Shown: one piece after another, positions 37,137 through 46,373 of the stretch
How the letters are laid out: each line of letters starts with the position of its first letter
How positions within the stretch are numbered: the first letter of the stretch is position 1
Position numbers and translations under genes: made by a program
The notes under the pieces: generated by a model
What the model was told of the DNA's origin: nothing
Seen by the model: the letters and a program-made list of their open reading frames with translations, nothing else
Databases searched by the model: none
Assembly (NCBI GenBank): GCA_963732635.1
Contig: CAVTAL010000019.1
Coordinates: 310,001-374,000 of the forward strand
Length of the DNA stretch: 64,000 bases
Origin: JAKFWF01 sp963732635
Lineage (GTDB): Bacteria; Pseudomonadota; Alphaproteobacteria; Rhizobiales; Hyphomicrobiaceae
Reading direction: 5' to 3'

Positions 37137-38183
37137 ATGAAGCCACGTCCTGATCTATCGCGCCCCGTTTATGGCGACACCGACCGCGCTCCGGCGGCAG
37201 GCCAATACCCGGCTGTCAGACCGCGTCGCGTACGACAGTCGACATGGTCGCGCCGACTGGTGGCCGAGCACACTCTGACGGCGGCTGATCTGATCTGGCC
37301 GCTGTTCGTGATGGATGGGCACAGCAAGCGCAGCCAGATCACGTCGATGCCGGGCGTGGAGCGGTTGTCCGTCGATCTAGTGGTGGCTGCGGCCGAAGAA
37401 GCGATGGCGCTGGGCATCCCAGTTATCGCACTGTTTCCGTTCACCGACCCCGCCAAGCGCACAGACGACGGCCGCGAGGCGCTTAATCCGGACAACTTGG
37501 TTTGTCAGGCGACACGTGCCGTGCGCAAGGCCGGCTTGGATATCGGCATTCTGCTCGACGTTGCGCTCGATCCCTATACAACGCACGCGCACGATGGGCT
37601 TCTGCGCGGCGACGTCATCTTGAACGACGAGTCGGTCGAGGTGCTGGCGCAGCAGTCGCTGATCCAAGTCGAGGCCGGTTGTGATATCATCGCGCCGTCC
37701 GACATGATGGACGGCCGCATCGGCGCCATTCGCAATATTCTGGAATCGAACGGCCACACCAACGCGCTGATCATGGCGTATGCGGCGAAATACTCGTCGG
37801 CTTTTTACGGGCCGTTCCGAGAGGCGCTGGGCTCAAACCTGAAGGGCGACAAGCGTACCTACCAGATGGACCCGGCCAACTCCGACGAAGCGATGCGCGA
37901 AGTGGCGCTCGATCTAGCCGAGGGCGCCGACATGGTGATGGTGAAGCCCGGCATGCCTTATCTCGACATCGTGCAGCGGGTGTCGTCGACCTTCAAGGTG
38001 CCGACCTTCGCCTATCAGGTGTCTGGCGAGTACGCGATGCTGAAGGCCGCCGCCGAGCGCGGCTGGCTCGACGGCGACAAGGTGATGATCGAGAGCCTGA
38101 TGGCATTCAAACGGGCCGGCGCGTCAGGCGTGCTGACCTACTTCGCGCCGGCCGCAGCGAGGTGGTTGGCGGCGGGGAGGTAA
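37137..38183 (+). CDS. hemB: Porphobilinogen synthase (delta-aminolevulinate dehydratase)
   Basis: HemB condenses two 5-aminolevulinate molecules for tetrapyrrole synthesis. The 348-residue product has the Schiff-base lysines in YAAKYSSAFYGPFR and MVMVKPGMPYLDI, and GCDIIAPSDMMDGRIGAIR. The metal loop reads DVALDPYTTHAHDG, i.e. without the three cysteines of zinc enzymes, so it is of the magnesium/potassium-type seen in many alphaproteobacteria and Pseudomonas. ATG start matches the family. No sign of disruption. Confidence 0.97.
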   Translation: MKPRPDLSRPVYGDTDRAPAAGQYPAVRPRRVRQSTWSRRLVAEHTLTAADLIWPLFVMDGHSKRSQITSMPGVERLSVDLVVAAAEEAMALGIPVIALFPFTDPAKRTDDGREALNPDNLVCQATRAVRKAGLDIGILLDVALDPYTTHAHDGLLRGDVILNDESVEVLAQQSLIQVEAGCDIIAPSDMMDGRIGAIRNILESNGHTNALIMAYAAKYSSAFYGPFREALGSNLKGDKRTYQMDPANSDEAMREVALDLAEGADMVMVKPGMPYLDIVQRVSSTFKVPTFAYQVSGEYAMLKAAAERGWLDGDKVMIESLMAFKRAGASGVLTYFAPAAARWLAAGR

Positions 38184-38253
38184 GCGGGCCGCCGTTGCTC
38201 ATGTGCGCCTTTCGAACTTTAGCGACAGGTAAGATCATTATCGAGATGCCGGT

Positions 38254-38282
38254 TTCGGTCTGATCCGGTTTGTTGCTATAAT
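38254..38282 (+). promoter_or_regulatory. Predicted promoter of the Sel1/hydrolase gene
   Basis: A perfect TATAAT lies at 38277-38282, 47 bases before the start codon, with a weak -35 (TTCGGT) 17 bases upstream. The rest of 38184-38328 shows no gene. Confidence 0.45.
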
Positions 38283-38328
38283 CGCCCAACGGACTAATAT
38301 TGGTGGCGCTGCCGCTTGGGAGGTTCAG

Positions 38329-41300
38329 ATGAGGCGAACATTTGCGGCGTTCTTTGCTTGCCTTTGGCTGACTGTTGGTATGCCTCTTTTGCAAATTCGC
38401 GGAGTGGCAATCGCCCAGGATGATACAAGCTCAAAAATGCGACGCGGGGATGGTAGTTCAACGCCTACTGAGCTTGCCACGGTCAGCGACTGTGATCGTC
38501 TAGCCGGTCATCCGAACCACCCAAAGGCCGTCGGCCGCGGTGCGTATCTTGGCGAGATCCAACCTGAACTTGCAATCGCTGCATGTCGCGCTGCAATTTC
38601 CGATGATGCCGCAGAACCTCGGTACGTGTTCAATCTTGCGCGCTCTTACCACGCGGCTAAACAATTTGAGCCTGCGAGGCGCATTTATTCCGAATCAGCG
38701 GAACGCGGAGACGGCATGGCCATGCTGTCACTCGCTACAATCCTAGTGCGCGGCCAAGGGGGACCGCACAATCACATTGAAGCGTTTGCTCTGGTTCAGC
38801 GGGCAGCCAAGGCAGGCCTTCCAGGGGCCTATTCGCGTCTCAGCGGATATTATCGAAGCGGCATTGGCACAGACTACGATCCTAGCCTGGCATTTGAGTT
38901 CGCCAAAAAAGCCGCCGAATTGAATTGGCCCTTCGGAATGGTACAACTCGCCTTGGCTTACCGTGACGGATTTGGCGTCGACAAGGATCAATCAGCGGCC
39001 GATCACTGGTACGGAGTTGCATTCGAAGCGTTTCGGCGACTTGCCGATAAAGGCAATCCCAGCGCTATGGAGAGTTTGGGCCGCGCATACCAAGACGGTC
39101 ATGGTGTAAGCCGGGACTATGGGGAGGCGATGAAGTGGTTCCAGCGCGCTGATATCGCAGGCGACGATGATGCATCTCTCAGTATCGGATGGATGTACGA
39201 GCAAGCCCTTGGCGTTACCAAAGACATGAAGGTAGCTTGCGATTGGTACGAGAAGGCTGCGCTTAGTGGAACTTCGGGCTCAATCAACAATCTGGGTTGG
39301 TGCTTCGAGCGTGGCGAAGGGCGAGAGCGGGACTTGGCGCGCGCGAGAGCGCTCTATGAGCGGTCAAGCCTCGCAGGCAATGGATATGCCCCCCGTAATC
39401 TTGGACGGATGTATGAGAACGGTAACGGGGTTGAGCGTGATTTGACGAAGGCGGCCGTTCTTTATGAGCAGTCGGCGAAACGCGGGCATCCGGCAGGAAT
39501 GCTGGAGTTCGGTTGGGCATTGACGAAGGGAGAAGGGGTTTCGCTCGATCTAAAAATGGGGTGTGACTGGTTCGAGCGGGCCGCACAGCGTGGCCATGCG
39601 CGGGCCATGAACAATCTGGCCGTTTGTTTCCAGGCAGGAGAAGGACGCTCAAAAGATGCCGCCATTGCGCGACAGTGGTACGATCGAGCGGCCGCGCTCG
39701 GTGACGGACTGGCGACTTCGAATTTAGGGGATCTGTATTATTACGGACGCGGGACTCCAGTCGATTTCAATATTGCCGCAAGTTATTACAAGCGCTCGGC
39801 TGAAGCCGGTGAGGCGCGGGGGATGGTGGCGTATGGCATCATGCTCGATCGGGGCGAAGGGCTCCCGATCAACCAGCGGGAGGCCTGTGATTGGTTCGAA
39901 AAAGCATCGGCGCTCAAGTATTCCACGGCGACCAACAATATCGGGGCCTGCTATATCAATGGTGACGGCAGGGCACGTGATCTCCAGAAGGGCTTGAAGC
40001 TATACGAGCAAGCGGCCGCCCAGGGTAACTTACTCGCTTTGAGAAACCTCGCTGGGTTGCACCATGAGGGCGTGGGGGTCGAGCGAAATCTCGTCAAAGC
40101 CGCTGCGCTCTACCGCAAGGGCGCGGAGGCTGGTGACGAGATGGCCATGCAAGAATTCGCGCTTAACCTATTTCGCGGACTTGGTGTGACCAAGGATTCC
40201 AAGGCGGGTTGCGAATGGTTTGAGAAGGCCGCGAAGCTCAATCTCGCGTCGGCAATCAATGCCGTGGGGTTCTGTTATGAGCGCGGGATTGGCCGGAAGC
40301 GCGATATCAAGGCGGCCACTGATTGGTACCAGCGCGCTGTCGATGTCGGCAGTGCGGTGGCTATGCGCAATCTCGCAATTCTGCACGACAAAGGTACAGG
40401 CGCGCAACGCAATCCCTCAAGGGCTGCAGAATGGTTACGCAAATCCCTGAAGACAGGCAATGAAGTGTTACTTAGCGACCTCATAGCGTCCCCAAGCATC
40501 ATCAGCCAGGAGACGTACCGTGAGTTGCAGAAAATTCTGATGCGCGAAGGACACTTCGATGGTCCAGCCGATGGGAAGGCTAGCGCAGCATTTGACGACG
40601 TGCTTTGGACCAAAGCCACGCAATCCGTAAGCAATGATGCGGGTAGGCTAAAGCAGGAATTTGTTCGAGTTTCGGCTGTGGGATCGAAGCGTGGAATACT
40701 TGTCCGAATATGTCGGAAGGAAACAGCCGAACCGCGTCACTTAGTCGTAATAAACCACGGGCTGACCACGAAAGTTGCTGACCGGGAGCTCACACGTCCA
40801 GGCTCTTGCGGCGCAATGGCGGATTTCTTTGCTGGTCTCGGATACGTCGTCGCTTTCCCCTTGCGGCGGGGGTATGGAGAAACCGGAGGCACGTTCAGTG
40901 AGGGTGGTCCTAGATTTTGTGAGGGGAATCCCGATTTTGTGCCAGCGGGCCGGGCCATCGCAGACGATATCCAAGCTGTTTTGGATTATCTTGAGCGACG
41001 TCCTGGTATTATCCCCGGAGGCTCGGTGGTAGTTGGGCATTCCGGCGGGGGTTGGGGCGCGATGGCTCTCGCAGGCAGAAATCCTGGAGGGGTGCGTGCG
41101 TTAATCAATTTTTCGGGCGGCCATGGTTCCCAGAGGGGATCCCCCAACGGCAACTGCGGGCCCGCGCCGATCGTTAAAGGCGCTGGCACTTTGGGCAAGA
41201 CGGCGCGCAAGCCCATGCTTTGGCTCTACGTCCAAAACGACTTTTACATAGGACCGCAGCTCGCAAGACAAATGCATCAAGCATTCGAGAAGTCCGGTGG

Positions 41301-41424
41301 CAGGGCGAGGCTCGACATTCTGCCAGCCTATGAAAATGAAGGACACTACCTATTTGAAGATGATGGCGTGCCGATCTGGGGCCCCATCATCGCGAAGTGG
41401 TTAGAGAGTAGCGCGTCGCGGTGA
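38329..41424 (+). CDS. Secreted Sel1-repeat / peptidoglycan-binding-like / alpha-beta hydrolase fusion
   Basis: A 1031-residue protein. Residues 1-29 form a signal peptide (cleavage after AIA). About 17 Sel1-like repeats follow to roughly residue 715. From 304 on they are organised in a 108-residue unit (three Sel1 repeats each); cysteine pairs fall at 304/325, 412/433, 520/541 and 628/649, always 21 apart. Residues ~726-760 (TYRELQKILMREGHFDGPADG) resemble a peptidoglycan-binding_1 domain. Residues 780-1031 are an alpha/beta hydrolase with nucleophile S905 (GHSGGG), probable D971 and H1006 (EGHYLF). It is probably periplasmic or secreted. GC content appears lower than its neighbours. Substrate unknown; a peptidase, esterase or dienelactone-hydrolase-like activity is possible. 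Confidence 0.85.
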   Translation: MRRTFAAFFACLWLTVGMPLLQIRGVAIAQDDTSSKMRRGDGSSTPTELATVSDCDRLAGHPNHPKAVGRGAYLGEIQPELAIAACRAAISDDAAEPRYVFNLARSYHAAKQFEPARRIYSESAERGDGMAMLSLATILVRGQGGPHNHIEAFALVQRAAKAGLPGAYSRLSGYYRSGIGTDYDPSLAFEFAKKAAELNWPFGMVQLALAYRDGFGVDKDQSAADHWYGVAFEAFRRLADKGNPSAMESLGRAYQDGHGVSRDYGEAMKWFQRADIAGDDDASLSIGWMYEQALGVTKDMKVACDWYEKAALSGTSGSINNLGWCFERGEGRERDLARARALYERSSLAGNGYAPRNLGRMYENGNGVERDLTKAAVLYEQSAKRGHPAGMLEFGWALTKGEGVSLDLKMGCDWFERAAQRGHARAMNNLAVCFQAGEGRSKDAAIARQWYDRAAALGDGLATSNLGDLYYYGRGTPVDFNIAASYYKRSAEAGEARGMVAYGIMLDRGEGLPINQREACDWFEKASALKYSTATNNIGACYINGDGRARDLQKGLKLYEQAAAQGNLLALRNLAGLHHEGVGVERNLVKAAALYRKGAEAGDEMAMQEFALNLFRGLGVTKDSKAGCEWFEKAAKLNLASAINAVGFCYERGIGRKRDIKAATDWYQRAVDVGSAVAMRNLAILHDKGTGAQRNPSRAAEWLRKSLKTGNEVLLSDLIASPSIISQETYRELQKILMREGHFDGPADGKASAAFDDVLWTKATQSVSNDAGRLKQEFVRVSAVGSKRGILVRICRKETAEPRHLVVINHGLTTKVADRELTRPGSCGAMADFFAGLGYVVAFPLRRGYGETGGTFSEGGPRFCEGNPDFVPAGRAIADDIQAVLDYLERRPGIIPGGSVVVGHSGGGWGAMALAGRNPGGVRALINFSGGHGSQRGSPNGNCGPAPIVKGAGTLGKTARKPMLWLYVQNDFYIGPQLARQMHQAFEKSGGRARLDILPAYENEGHYLFEDDGVPIWGPIIAKWLESSASR

Positions 41425-41627
41425 ACATACTGATATCGAGACACCGGCTCGCGCGGTAGGTGCCATCGCTTTGGCTGCCCGACAATCATCCAAGCGGTGA
41501 TCCAGACCTACTGCTGGTTCCGTCTCTGACTACTAGGTCGTGATGATGGCAAACGTTCTCCGTCCCACGGCTGAAATTTGGAAAACGACACCTGGAACTC
41601 CAACCCACTTGCCGCCGCCGCTGCGGG

Positions 41628-41765
41628 TCACCTATCATTGCATTGACGCGGCGTTGGTACGCGCCTGAGGGCGAGGACGTAGTGGCGGTTGCGGTGTTCG
41701 AGCGCGTACGTCACCAGCATGGCAGCGACGGCGAACAGGCCGAACCAGGTCAGGCCGTCGAACAT
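41628..41765 (-). CDS. Small single-helix membrane protein, possibly truncated
   Basis: From the ATG at 41765 (GGGAG six bases upstream) a 45-residue product: MFDGLTWFGLFAVAAMLVTYALEHR then a short polar tail. The N-terminus matches a family of ~70-residue alphaproteobacterial membrane proteins whose second half (a further helix and tryptophan-rich end) is missing here. A frameshift or deletion may have cut it. The preceding 41425-41627 holds nothing recognisable. Confidence 0.5.
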   Translation of the reverse strand: MFDGLTWFGLFAVAAMLVTYALEHRNRHYVLALRRVPTPRQCNDR

Positions 41766-41884
41766 CTTGATCTCCCGTTGGCGGTCGCCATTCATATGAC
41801 GCGGTGCTTGCGTAGCCGATAGCGGGTCACTTATCATCGCGGCGACGCAACAGCGCGAGCTGCCGTGTCGAGCGAAGGCGCGGC

Positions 41885-42628
41885 ATGAGCGAGCATCAAA
41901 AGCACTTTCCCGAATTTTACGTTACGTCGCCACAACGCTGTCCCTATCTGCCAGGGCGGCTTGAGCGAAAACTGTTCACTCACCTGACGCCAGAGAAGGC
42001 GCCGGTATTGATCGACAACTTGCTGAAGGGCGGGTTTCGCCGCAGCCAGAACATCGCCTACATGCCTTATTGCGAGGGTTGTCAGGCCTGCATCTCGGTC
42101 AGGGTGCCGGTCGACGCTTTCGAGATGACGCGTTCGTTCCGCCGGGTGCTGGCGCGGAATCGCGATCTTTCAGTGCGCCGCGTCAGGCCGCAGCCAACCT
42201 CCGAGCAGTACGCATTGTTCCGCGATTACATCGATGCCCGCCACAACGATGGCGGCATGGCCGATATGTCGGTGCTCGACTTCGCGCTGATGGTCGAGGA
42301 CTCGATGGTCGAGACCTTCGTATCTGAATACCGGGTGCGGCCACCCGAGGCGTTGTCAACCGATATGCGGTCGTGGCCGCTCGCCGGGGTGACGCTATGT
42401 GATCGCCTGTCGGACGGTATTTCTTTGGTCTACAGCTTCTATGACGTAGATGCCGCGGACCGTTCACTTGGCACCCATATGATCCTAGATCATGTCGCCT
42501 ACGCGCGCTCGCTGGGCCTGCCGTATCTCTACCTCGGCTACTGGATTAAAGGTTCGTCGAAGATGCAATACAAGGAGCGGTTTCAGCCGCAGGAGCGGCT
42601 TGGGCCCAATGGTTGGGTCCGGGCTTGA
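41885..42628 (+). CDS. bpt: Aspartate/glutamate leucyltransferase (bacterial N-end rule)
   Basis: A 247-residue transferase. The N-terminal segment has PYCEGCQACISVRV, the cysteine-rich motif of ATE/Bpt enzymes, and the C-terminal part has YLYLGYWIKGSSKMQYKERFQP. It attaches leucine to N-terminal acidic residues, tagging proteins for ClpS/ClpAP. ATG at 41885 is the family start. It is convergent with the polysaccharide deacetylase gene, with seven bases between stops. Confidence 0.93.
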   Translation: MSEHQKHFPEFYVTSPQRCPYLPGRLERKLFTHLTPEKAPVLIDNLLKGGFRRSQNIAYMPYCEGCQACISVRVPVDAFEMTRSFRRVLARNRDLSVRRVRPQPTSEQYALFRDYIDARHNDGGMADMSVLDFALMVEDSMVETFVSEYRVRPPEALSTDMRSWPLAGVTLCDRLSDGISLVYSFYDVDAADRSLGTHMILDHVAYARSLGLPYLYLGYWIKGSSKMQYKERFQPQERLGPNGWVRA

Positions 42629-42635
42629 GGCGGGC

Positions 42636-43787
42636 TCAGTTGTTGAAGATCTTTTTGCGCCAATCGACTTCATCGGTCGTGCGCCGTGGCGCTGGCATCG
42701 GCGCCGAAATTGGCGGAAAACCGGCCACCTGAGGTGGCGGCACAGCAGCCGGCGTCGCAAGCGGTTGGGGTTGCTGCGGGGGCGCGTTCGCCCACGGCAG
42801 TGGCGCCTGCGATCCGCCCGCTGTCGTTGGCTGGACAGTCGGCATCGGCCAGGTCACGGCGCGCTTGGCGAGCGGGCTCGCGGCCACCGCCGCCATGCGT
42901 CTGCCAGCGTCGCGGTTCGCCATTACGTCGTAGGCGGGCAGCGTCGTGCCGCTGGTCTTGGCCGCCATGTGGACGACCTTGAAGCCACGCGCCTTGAGAT
43001 CGGCAAGCAACCCCGACAGCGCGCCAGCGGTTGCCGGCTGGATGTCGTGGAACAGGATGATGCCCTTACGCTTGGCGGTGATCTGCGAAATGATCGCTTT
43101 GTGCACTTCAGCTGGGTTGAGGGTTTTGTAGTCGTAGGCGTCGGCGTCGATCGAGAACATGCCGACGTCGCGGGCCTTCAGATGCTCTTGCATGGCGCGA
43201 CTGTCGGCAAGATACGGAAAGCGAAAAAATGGCGCGATCGGTTGGCCGGCGGCACGCTGCACCGCGCTGATGCCCATCTCGATCTCGTCCTTGGCCCGAA
43301 CAGCGCCGATCGCGCGCATGTTGGCGTGGCTCCAAGTATGAGTGCCGATGGTGTGCCCGCGCCGAGCGATGTCCTTGACGATGCGGTGCTCGGCCAGCGC
43401 CCGGCTGCCGACCATGAAGAAAGTCGCCTTGGTGCAGTGCTCCTCCAGAGCCTTTAGGACCCGTGGCGTGTGGATGCTTGAGGGGCCGTCGTCGAAAGTC
43501 AGCACCACTTCGCCGTCGGCGAGGAAATCGAGTTCCTTGTACTGTTGGTGGCCGAACCGCGGTCCGGCGGCGGTATCGATCTGAACCGTGCGCGATAGCC
43601 CGATTGACCTCGGTCCGCATGCGGCGACCTGATGCTGGGTCTGCGCCTGGGTCAACGCCGGCACGGCCAGCAATCCCACCACCGTGATGGCCGACAGCCC
43701 ACCCGCGACGCGGCGAACGATCGGTCTGGCAAGCGCAAGCGCTGGCGACTTCAATCGCAGTCCCAAGGTCAAGGCTGGCGCTCCCAC
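42636..43787 (-). CDS. Secreted polysaccharide deacetylase (NodB-like)
   Basis: A NodB-homology deacetylase. The catalytic motif is LTFDDGPSSIHTP, with ATFFMVG, the metal ligands in GTHTWSHANM, and FFRFPYLADS (motif 3), then LFHDIQ near the domain end. A Pro/Ala-rich tail follows. The open frame reaches 43961, but the GTG at 43787 places the hydrophobic segment (SAITVVGLLAVPALTQA) at the N-terminus as a signal or anchor, so it was preferred; this start is uncertain. It removes N- or O-acetyl groups from a cell-wall or exopolysaccharide substrate. Confidence 0.85.
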   Translation of the reverse strand: MGAPALTLGLRLKSPALALARPIVRRVAGGLSAITVVGLLAVPALTQAQTQHQVAACGPRSIGLSRTVQIDTAAGPRFGHQQYKELDFLADGEVVLTFDDGPSSIHTPRVLKALEEHCTKATFFMVGSRALAEHRIVKDIARRGHTIGTHTWSHANMRAIGAVRAKDEIEMGISAVQRAAGQPIAPFFRFPYLADSRAMQEHLKARDVGMFSIDADAYDYKTLNPAEVHKAIISQITAKRKGIILFHDIQPATAGALSGLLADLKARGFKVVHMAAKTSGTTLPAYDVMANRDAGRRMAAVAASPLAKRAVTWPMPTVQPTTAGGSQAPLPWANAPPQQPQPLATPAAVPPPQVAGFPPISAPMPAPRRTTDEVDWRKKIFNN

Positions 43788-44046
43788 TTCGTCAGGCAAA
43801 TCATATCGGGTCGCACCATAGCGATCCCGATGGCAAAGGCGAGGCAAGGAGCGGATTTTACAGGTGGTGTGGATTGTCGCAGCCTTTGGGAGTTGCCGTC
43901 GTGCAACGCATGTTGCCATGTTGCTCCAACAATCGGACGTGCCTTTGCAAGAATCCGGCATTAGTCTGCGGTTGAGCTTGGGCGATTTATGGCTCTTTTC
44001 CCCAATTGCCTAGAGGGCACCGCATCCGGCGCGACGCGCCGTCAGG

Positions 44047-45438
44047 ATGGATTCTTCGATGCGTGAAGCGGTGACCAGTGAGGCAGGCGTCGACAGCGAC
44101 GCCATTCAGGAGCGGGCGCGCGATGTCGCCGACGCCCTGGAAAACGGCGAGCTGCAGCGGGCGATCGAGATCGTCACTGGCATGCCGGCGCCGGACCTCG
44201 CCGATATCATCGAGTTGCTGCCGGCCGAGGAGCGGGTGCAACTCATAGAGGGATTGGGCAGCAACTTCGATTTCGAGGTGCTTTCAGAACTTGATCCCAG
44301 CGTACGCGACCAGCTGACCGAAGCACTACCGAACGAACTGTTGGCGCGGGCCGTCAACGCGCTCGAAACCGACGACGCCGCCTATGTCATCGAGCATCTC
44401 GACGCCGCCGATCGGCAGGAAATTCTGGCGCAATTGCCTACCAGCGACCGCGCCGCACTGGAACGCAATCTAGACTATCCGGAAGAAACCGCCGGCCGCC
44501 TGATGCAGGCCGATTTCGTTGCCGTCGCGCCATACTGGACGGTTGGTTACGTGATCGACACCATGCGCGATGCCGGCCCCGACGAGTTGCCGGAAACGTT
44601 CACCGAATTTTTCGTGGTCGACCCGACCTTCAAGGTGCTGGGCGCAGTTGAGATCTCGAAGCTGCTGCGCACCAAGCGGCACGTCAAGATCGAAGACATT
44701 ATGAATGCCGAGCGGGCGGTGGTGCTTGCGACCACCGATCAGGCCGAGGTCGCCCGCCAGTTCCGCCGCTACGATCTGATGTCGGCGCCGGTCGTCGACG
44801 AAAATCAGCGGCTGGTCGGCGTGGTCACCGTCGACGACGTCGTAGAAGTGATCGATGAGGAGGCCGACGAGGACATGAAGGCGCTGGGTGGCGTCGGCGA
44901 CGAGCGGTTGTCGGATAGCGTGCGCCAGATCACGACTGCGCGGTTTTCTTGGTTGTTCATCAACCTGCTGACCGCGATCCTGGCATCGTCGGTGATCAAA
45001 GTGTTCGACGCGACGATCGAAAACATGGTGGCGCTGGCCGTGCTGATGCCAATCGTCGCCTCGATGGGCGGCAATGCCGGCACCCAGACCATGACGGTCG
45101 CCGTGCGGGCGCTGGCGACCGGCGAGTTGGGGGCCGCCAACGTTGTTCGAGTGGTGCTGCGCGAGACCGCCGTGGGGCTGCTCAACGGCCTCGCGTTCGC
45201 CCTGATCATGGGACTTGTGGTGTTTTTCTGGTATGGCTCCAACAAGCTCGGCGCGGTGATTGGTGGCGCAATGATCATCAATCTGCTGGCGGCGGCGCTG
45301 GCCGGCATCTTCGTGCCGCTGACGCTTGAGCGCTGGGGCTTCGACCCGGCGGTGTCGTCCACTGTGTTCGTGACGACCGTCACCGACGTAGTCGGCTTTT
45401 TCGCTTTCCTTGGATTGGCGTCGATCTGGCTGATGTAG
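44047..45438 (+). CDS. mgtE: Magnesium transporter MgtE
   Basis: A 463-residue channel. The N-terminal helical domain has repeated MgtE_N signatures (DLADIIELLPAEERVQLIEGL, VIEHLDAADRQEILAQLP), then paired CBS domains (residues ~150-265; VVDENQRLVGVVTVDDVVEVI), and five C-terminal membrane helices with the conserved pore segments PIVASMGGNAGTQTM and TVFVTTVTDVVGFFAFLG. It imports Mg2+ and is gated by cytoplasmic Mg2+ binding. Normal length and start. Confidence 0.96.
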   Translation: MDSSMREAVTSEAGVDSDAIQERARDVADALENGELQRAIEIVTGMPAPDLADIIELLPAEERVQLIEGLGSNFDFEVLSELDPSVRDQLTEALPNELLARAVNALETDDAAYVIEHLDAADRQEILAQLPTSDRAALERNLDYPEETAGRLMQADFVAVAPYWTVGYVIDTMRDAGPDELPETFTEFFVVDPTFKVLGAVEISKLLRTKRHVKIEDIMNAERAVVLATTDQAEVARQFRRYDLMSAPVVDENQRLVGVVTVDDVVEVIDEEADEDMKALGGVGDERLSDSVRQITTARFSWLFINLLTAILASSVIKVFDATIENMVALAVLMPIVASMGGNAGTQTMTVAVRALATGELGAANVVRVVLRETAVGLLNGLAFALIMGLVVFFWYGSNKLGAVIGGAMIINLLAAALAGIFVPLTLERWGFDPAVSSTVFVTTVTDVVGFFAFLGLASIWLM

Positions 45439-45471
45439 TCTGTGGCAACCTGAACCGCGAGAGTCATCGAA

Positions 45472-45885
45472 ATGCGTCGTCTTGGATTTGCAATATGCTG
45501 GTTCGCGATTTTGGCCACCTGCGCTGACGCAAAGGTCGCTGCACCTGGGTTGTCAGGTGGCGGCAGTGTGCCGCTGGCCGAGGTGTTGGATCTCGCCAAA
45601 CCCTACCCGAACCTCGTGATGCAGGTGCGCCTCCAACTGGTGCGCGCCAATCTCAAGCGCGAGCAGGTGGTGTGCAGCGGCGGTCGTTTCGGTAGCCAAT
45701 GGTCGAACCTCGGCGGCGCACGGCTTGCGCCCTATGCGTGCGCGATCGGCAAGCGGACGGTCATAATTGATGGCAACCAGAGTTATTTCGACAGGAACGG
45801 CCGCAAAGTGAAGGCGGACGATCCGGATCTGCTGCGCAAGGCGGTTAAATTAAAGGAGACGGGCCTGACATGGCGATGGAAGTAG
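45472..45885 (+). CDS. Secreted protein of unknown function
   Basis: A 137-residue product with a signal peptide (RRLGFAICWFAILATCADA). The mature part has VPLAEVLDLAKPYPNLVMQVR, REQVVCSGGRFGSQW and APYACAIGKRTVIIDG, giving two conserved-looking cysteines likely to form a disulfide. No family was recognised. It follows mgtE by 33 bases and may be transcribed with it. Confidence 0.65.
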   Translation: MRRLGFAICWFAILATCADAKVAAPGLSGGGSVPLAEVLDLAKPYPNLVMQVRLQLVRANLKREQVVCSGGRFGSQWSNLGGARLAPYACAIGKRTVIIDGNQSYFDRNGRKVKADDPDLLRKAVKLKETGLTWRWK

Positions 45886-45922
45886 GCCGGTCTCAGCGCA
45901 TTACACACTCGGAGTTCAAGTC

Positions 45923-46372
45923 GTGACGCAAAACTACCGTGTCCGCGCTGCTGCCCCCAAGGACAAGGCTGCTTGGCTGCGGTTGTTCAAGGGCTACATC
46001 GAGTTCTACAAGTCGAGCGTCGCTGACGAGGTGATCGAGACGACATGGCAGCGGCTGATGTCGGGACAAGAAGGGTTCCACATTGGTCTCGTGGTGGTTG
46101 ACGGGGATGACACGCCGTTCGGGCTCGCGCATGTGCTGTTCCACCGTTCGACGTGGTCGCCGACCTGGTACTGCTATCTGGAAGACCTGTTCGTCGATCC
46201 CGCCCGCCGGGCGAAAGGCGCCGGCAAGGCACTGATCGATGCGGTCTATGTTGAATCCGACAAACGCCAATGCACACGCACCTACTGGGCGACGCAGGAG
46301 TTCAACTACCGCGCCCGTGGCCTCTACGATCAGGTGGCGACCAAGAGTCCGTTCCTGCAATACCGGCGGTAG
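45923..46372 (+). CDS. GNAT-family N-acetyltransferase
   Basis: A 149-residue GNAT protein: RVRAAAPKDKAAWLRLFKGY at the start, YLEDLFVDPARRAKGAGKALIDAV as the acetyl-CoA-binding motif (R-x-x-G-A/G-x-A), and FNYRARGLYDQVATKSPFLQYRR at the end. It is convergent with moeA (one base between stops). Substrate unknown. Confidence 0.9.
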   Translation: MTQNYRVRAAAPKDKAAWLRLFKGYIEFYKSSVADEVIETTWQRLMSGQEGFHIGLVVVDGDDTPFGLAHVLFHRSTWSPTWYCYLEDLFVDPARRAKGAGKALIDAVYVESDKRQCTRTYWATQEFNYRARGLYDQVATKSPFLQYRR

Positions 46373-46373
46373 T

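Noticed and set aside
41425..41627. Possible insertion-sequence remnant downstream of the Sel1/hydrolase gene
   Set aside because: No inverted ends, target duplication or transposase motif could be found.
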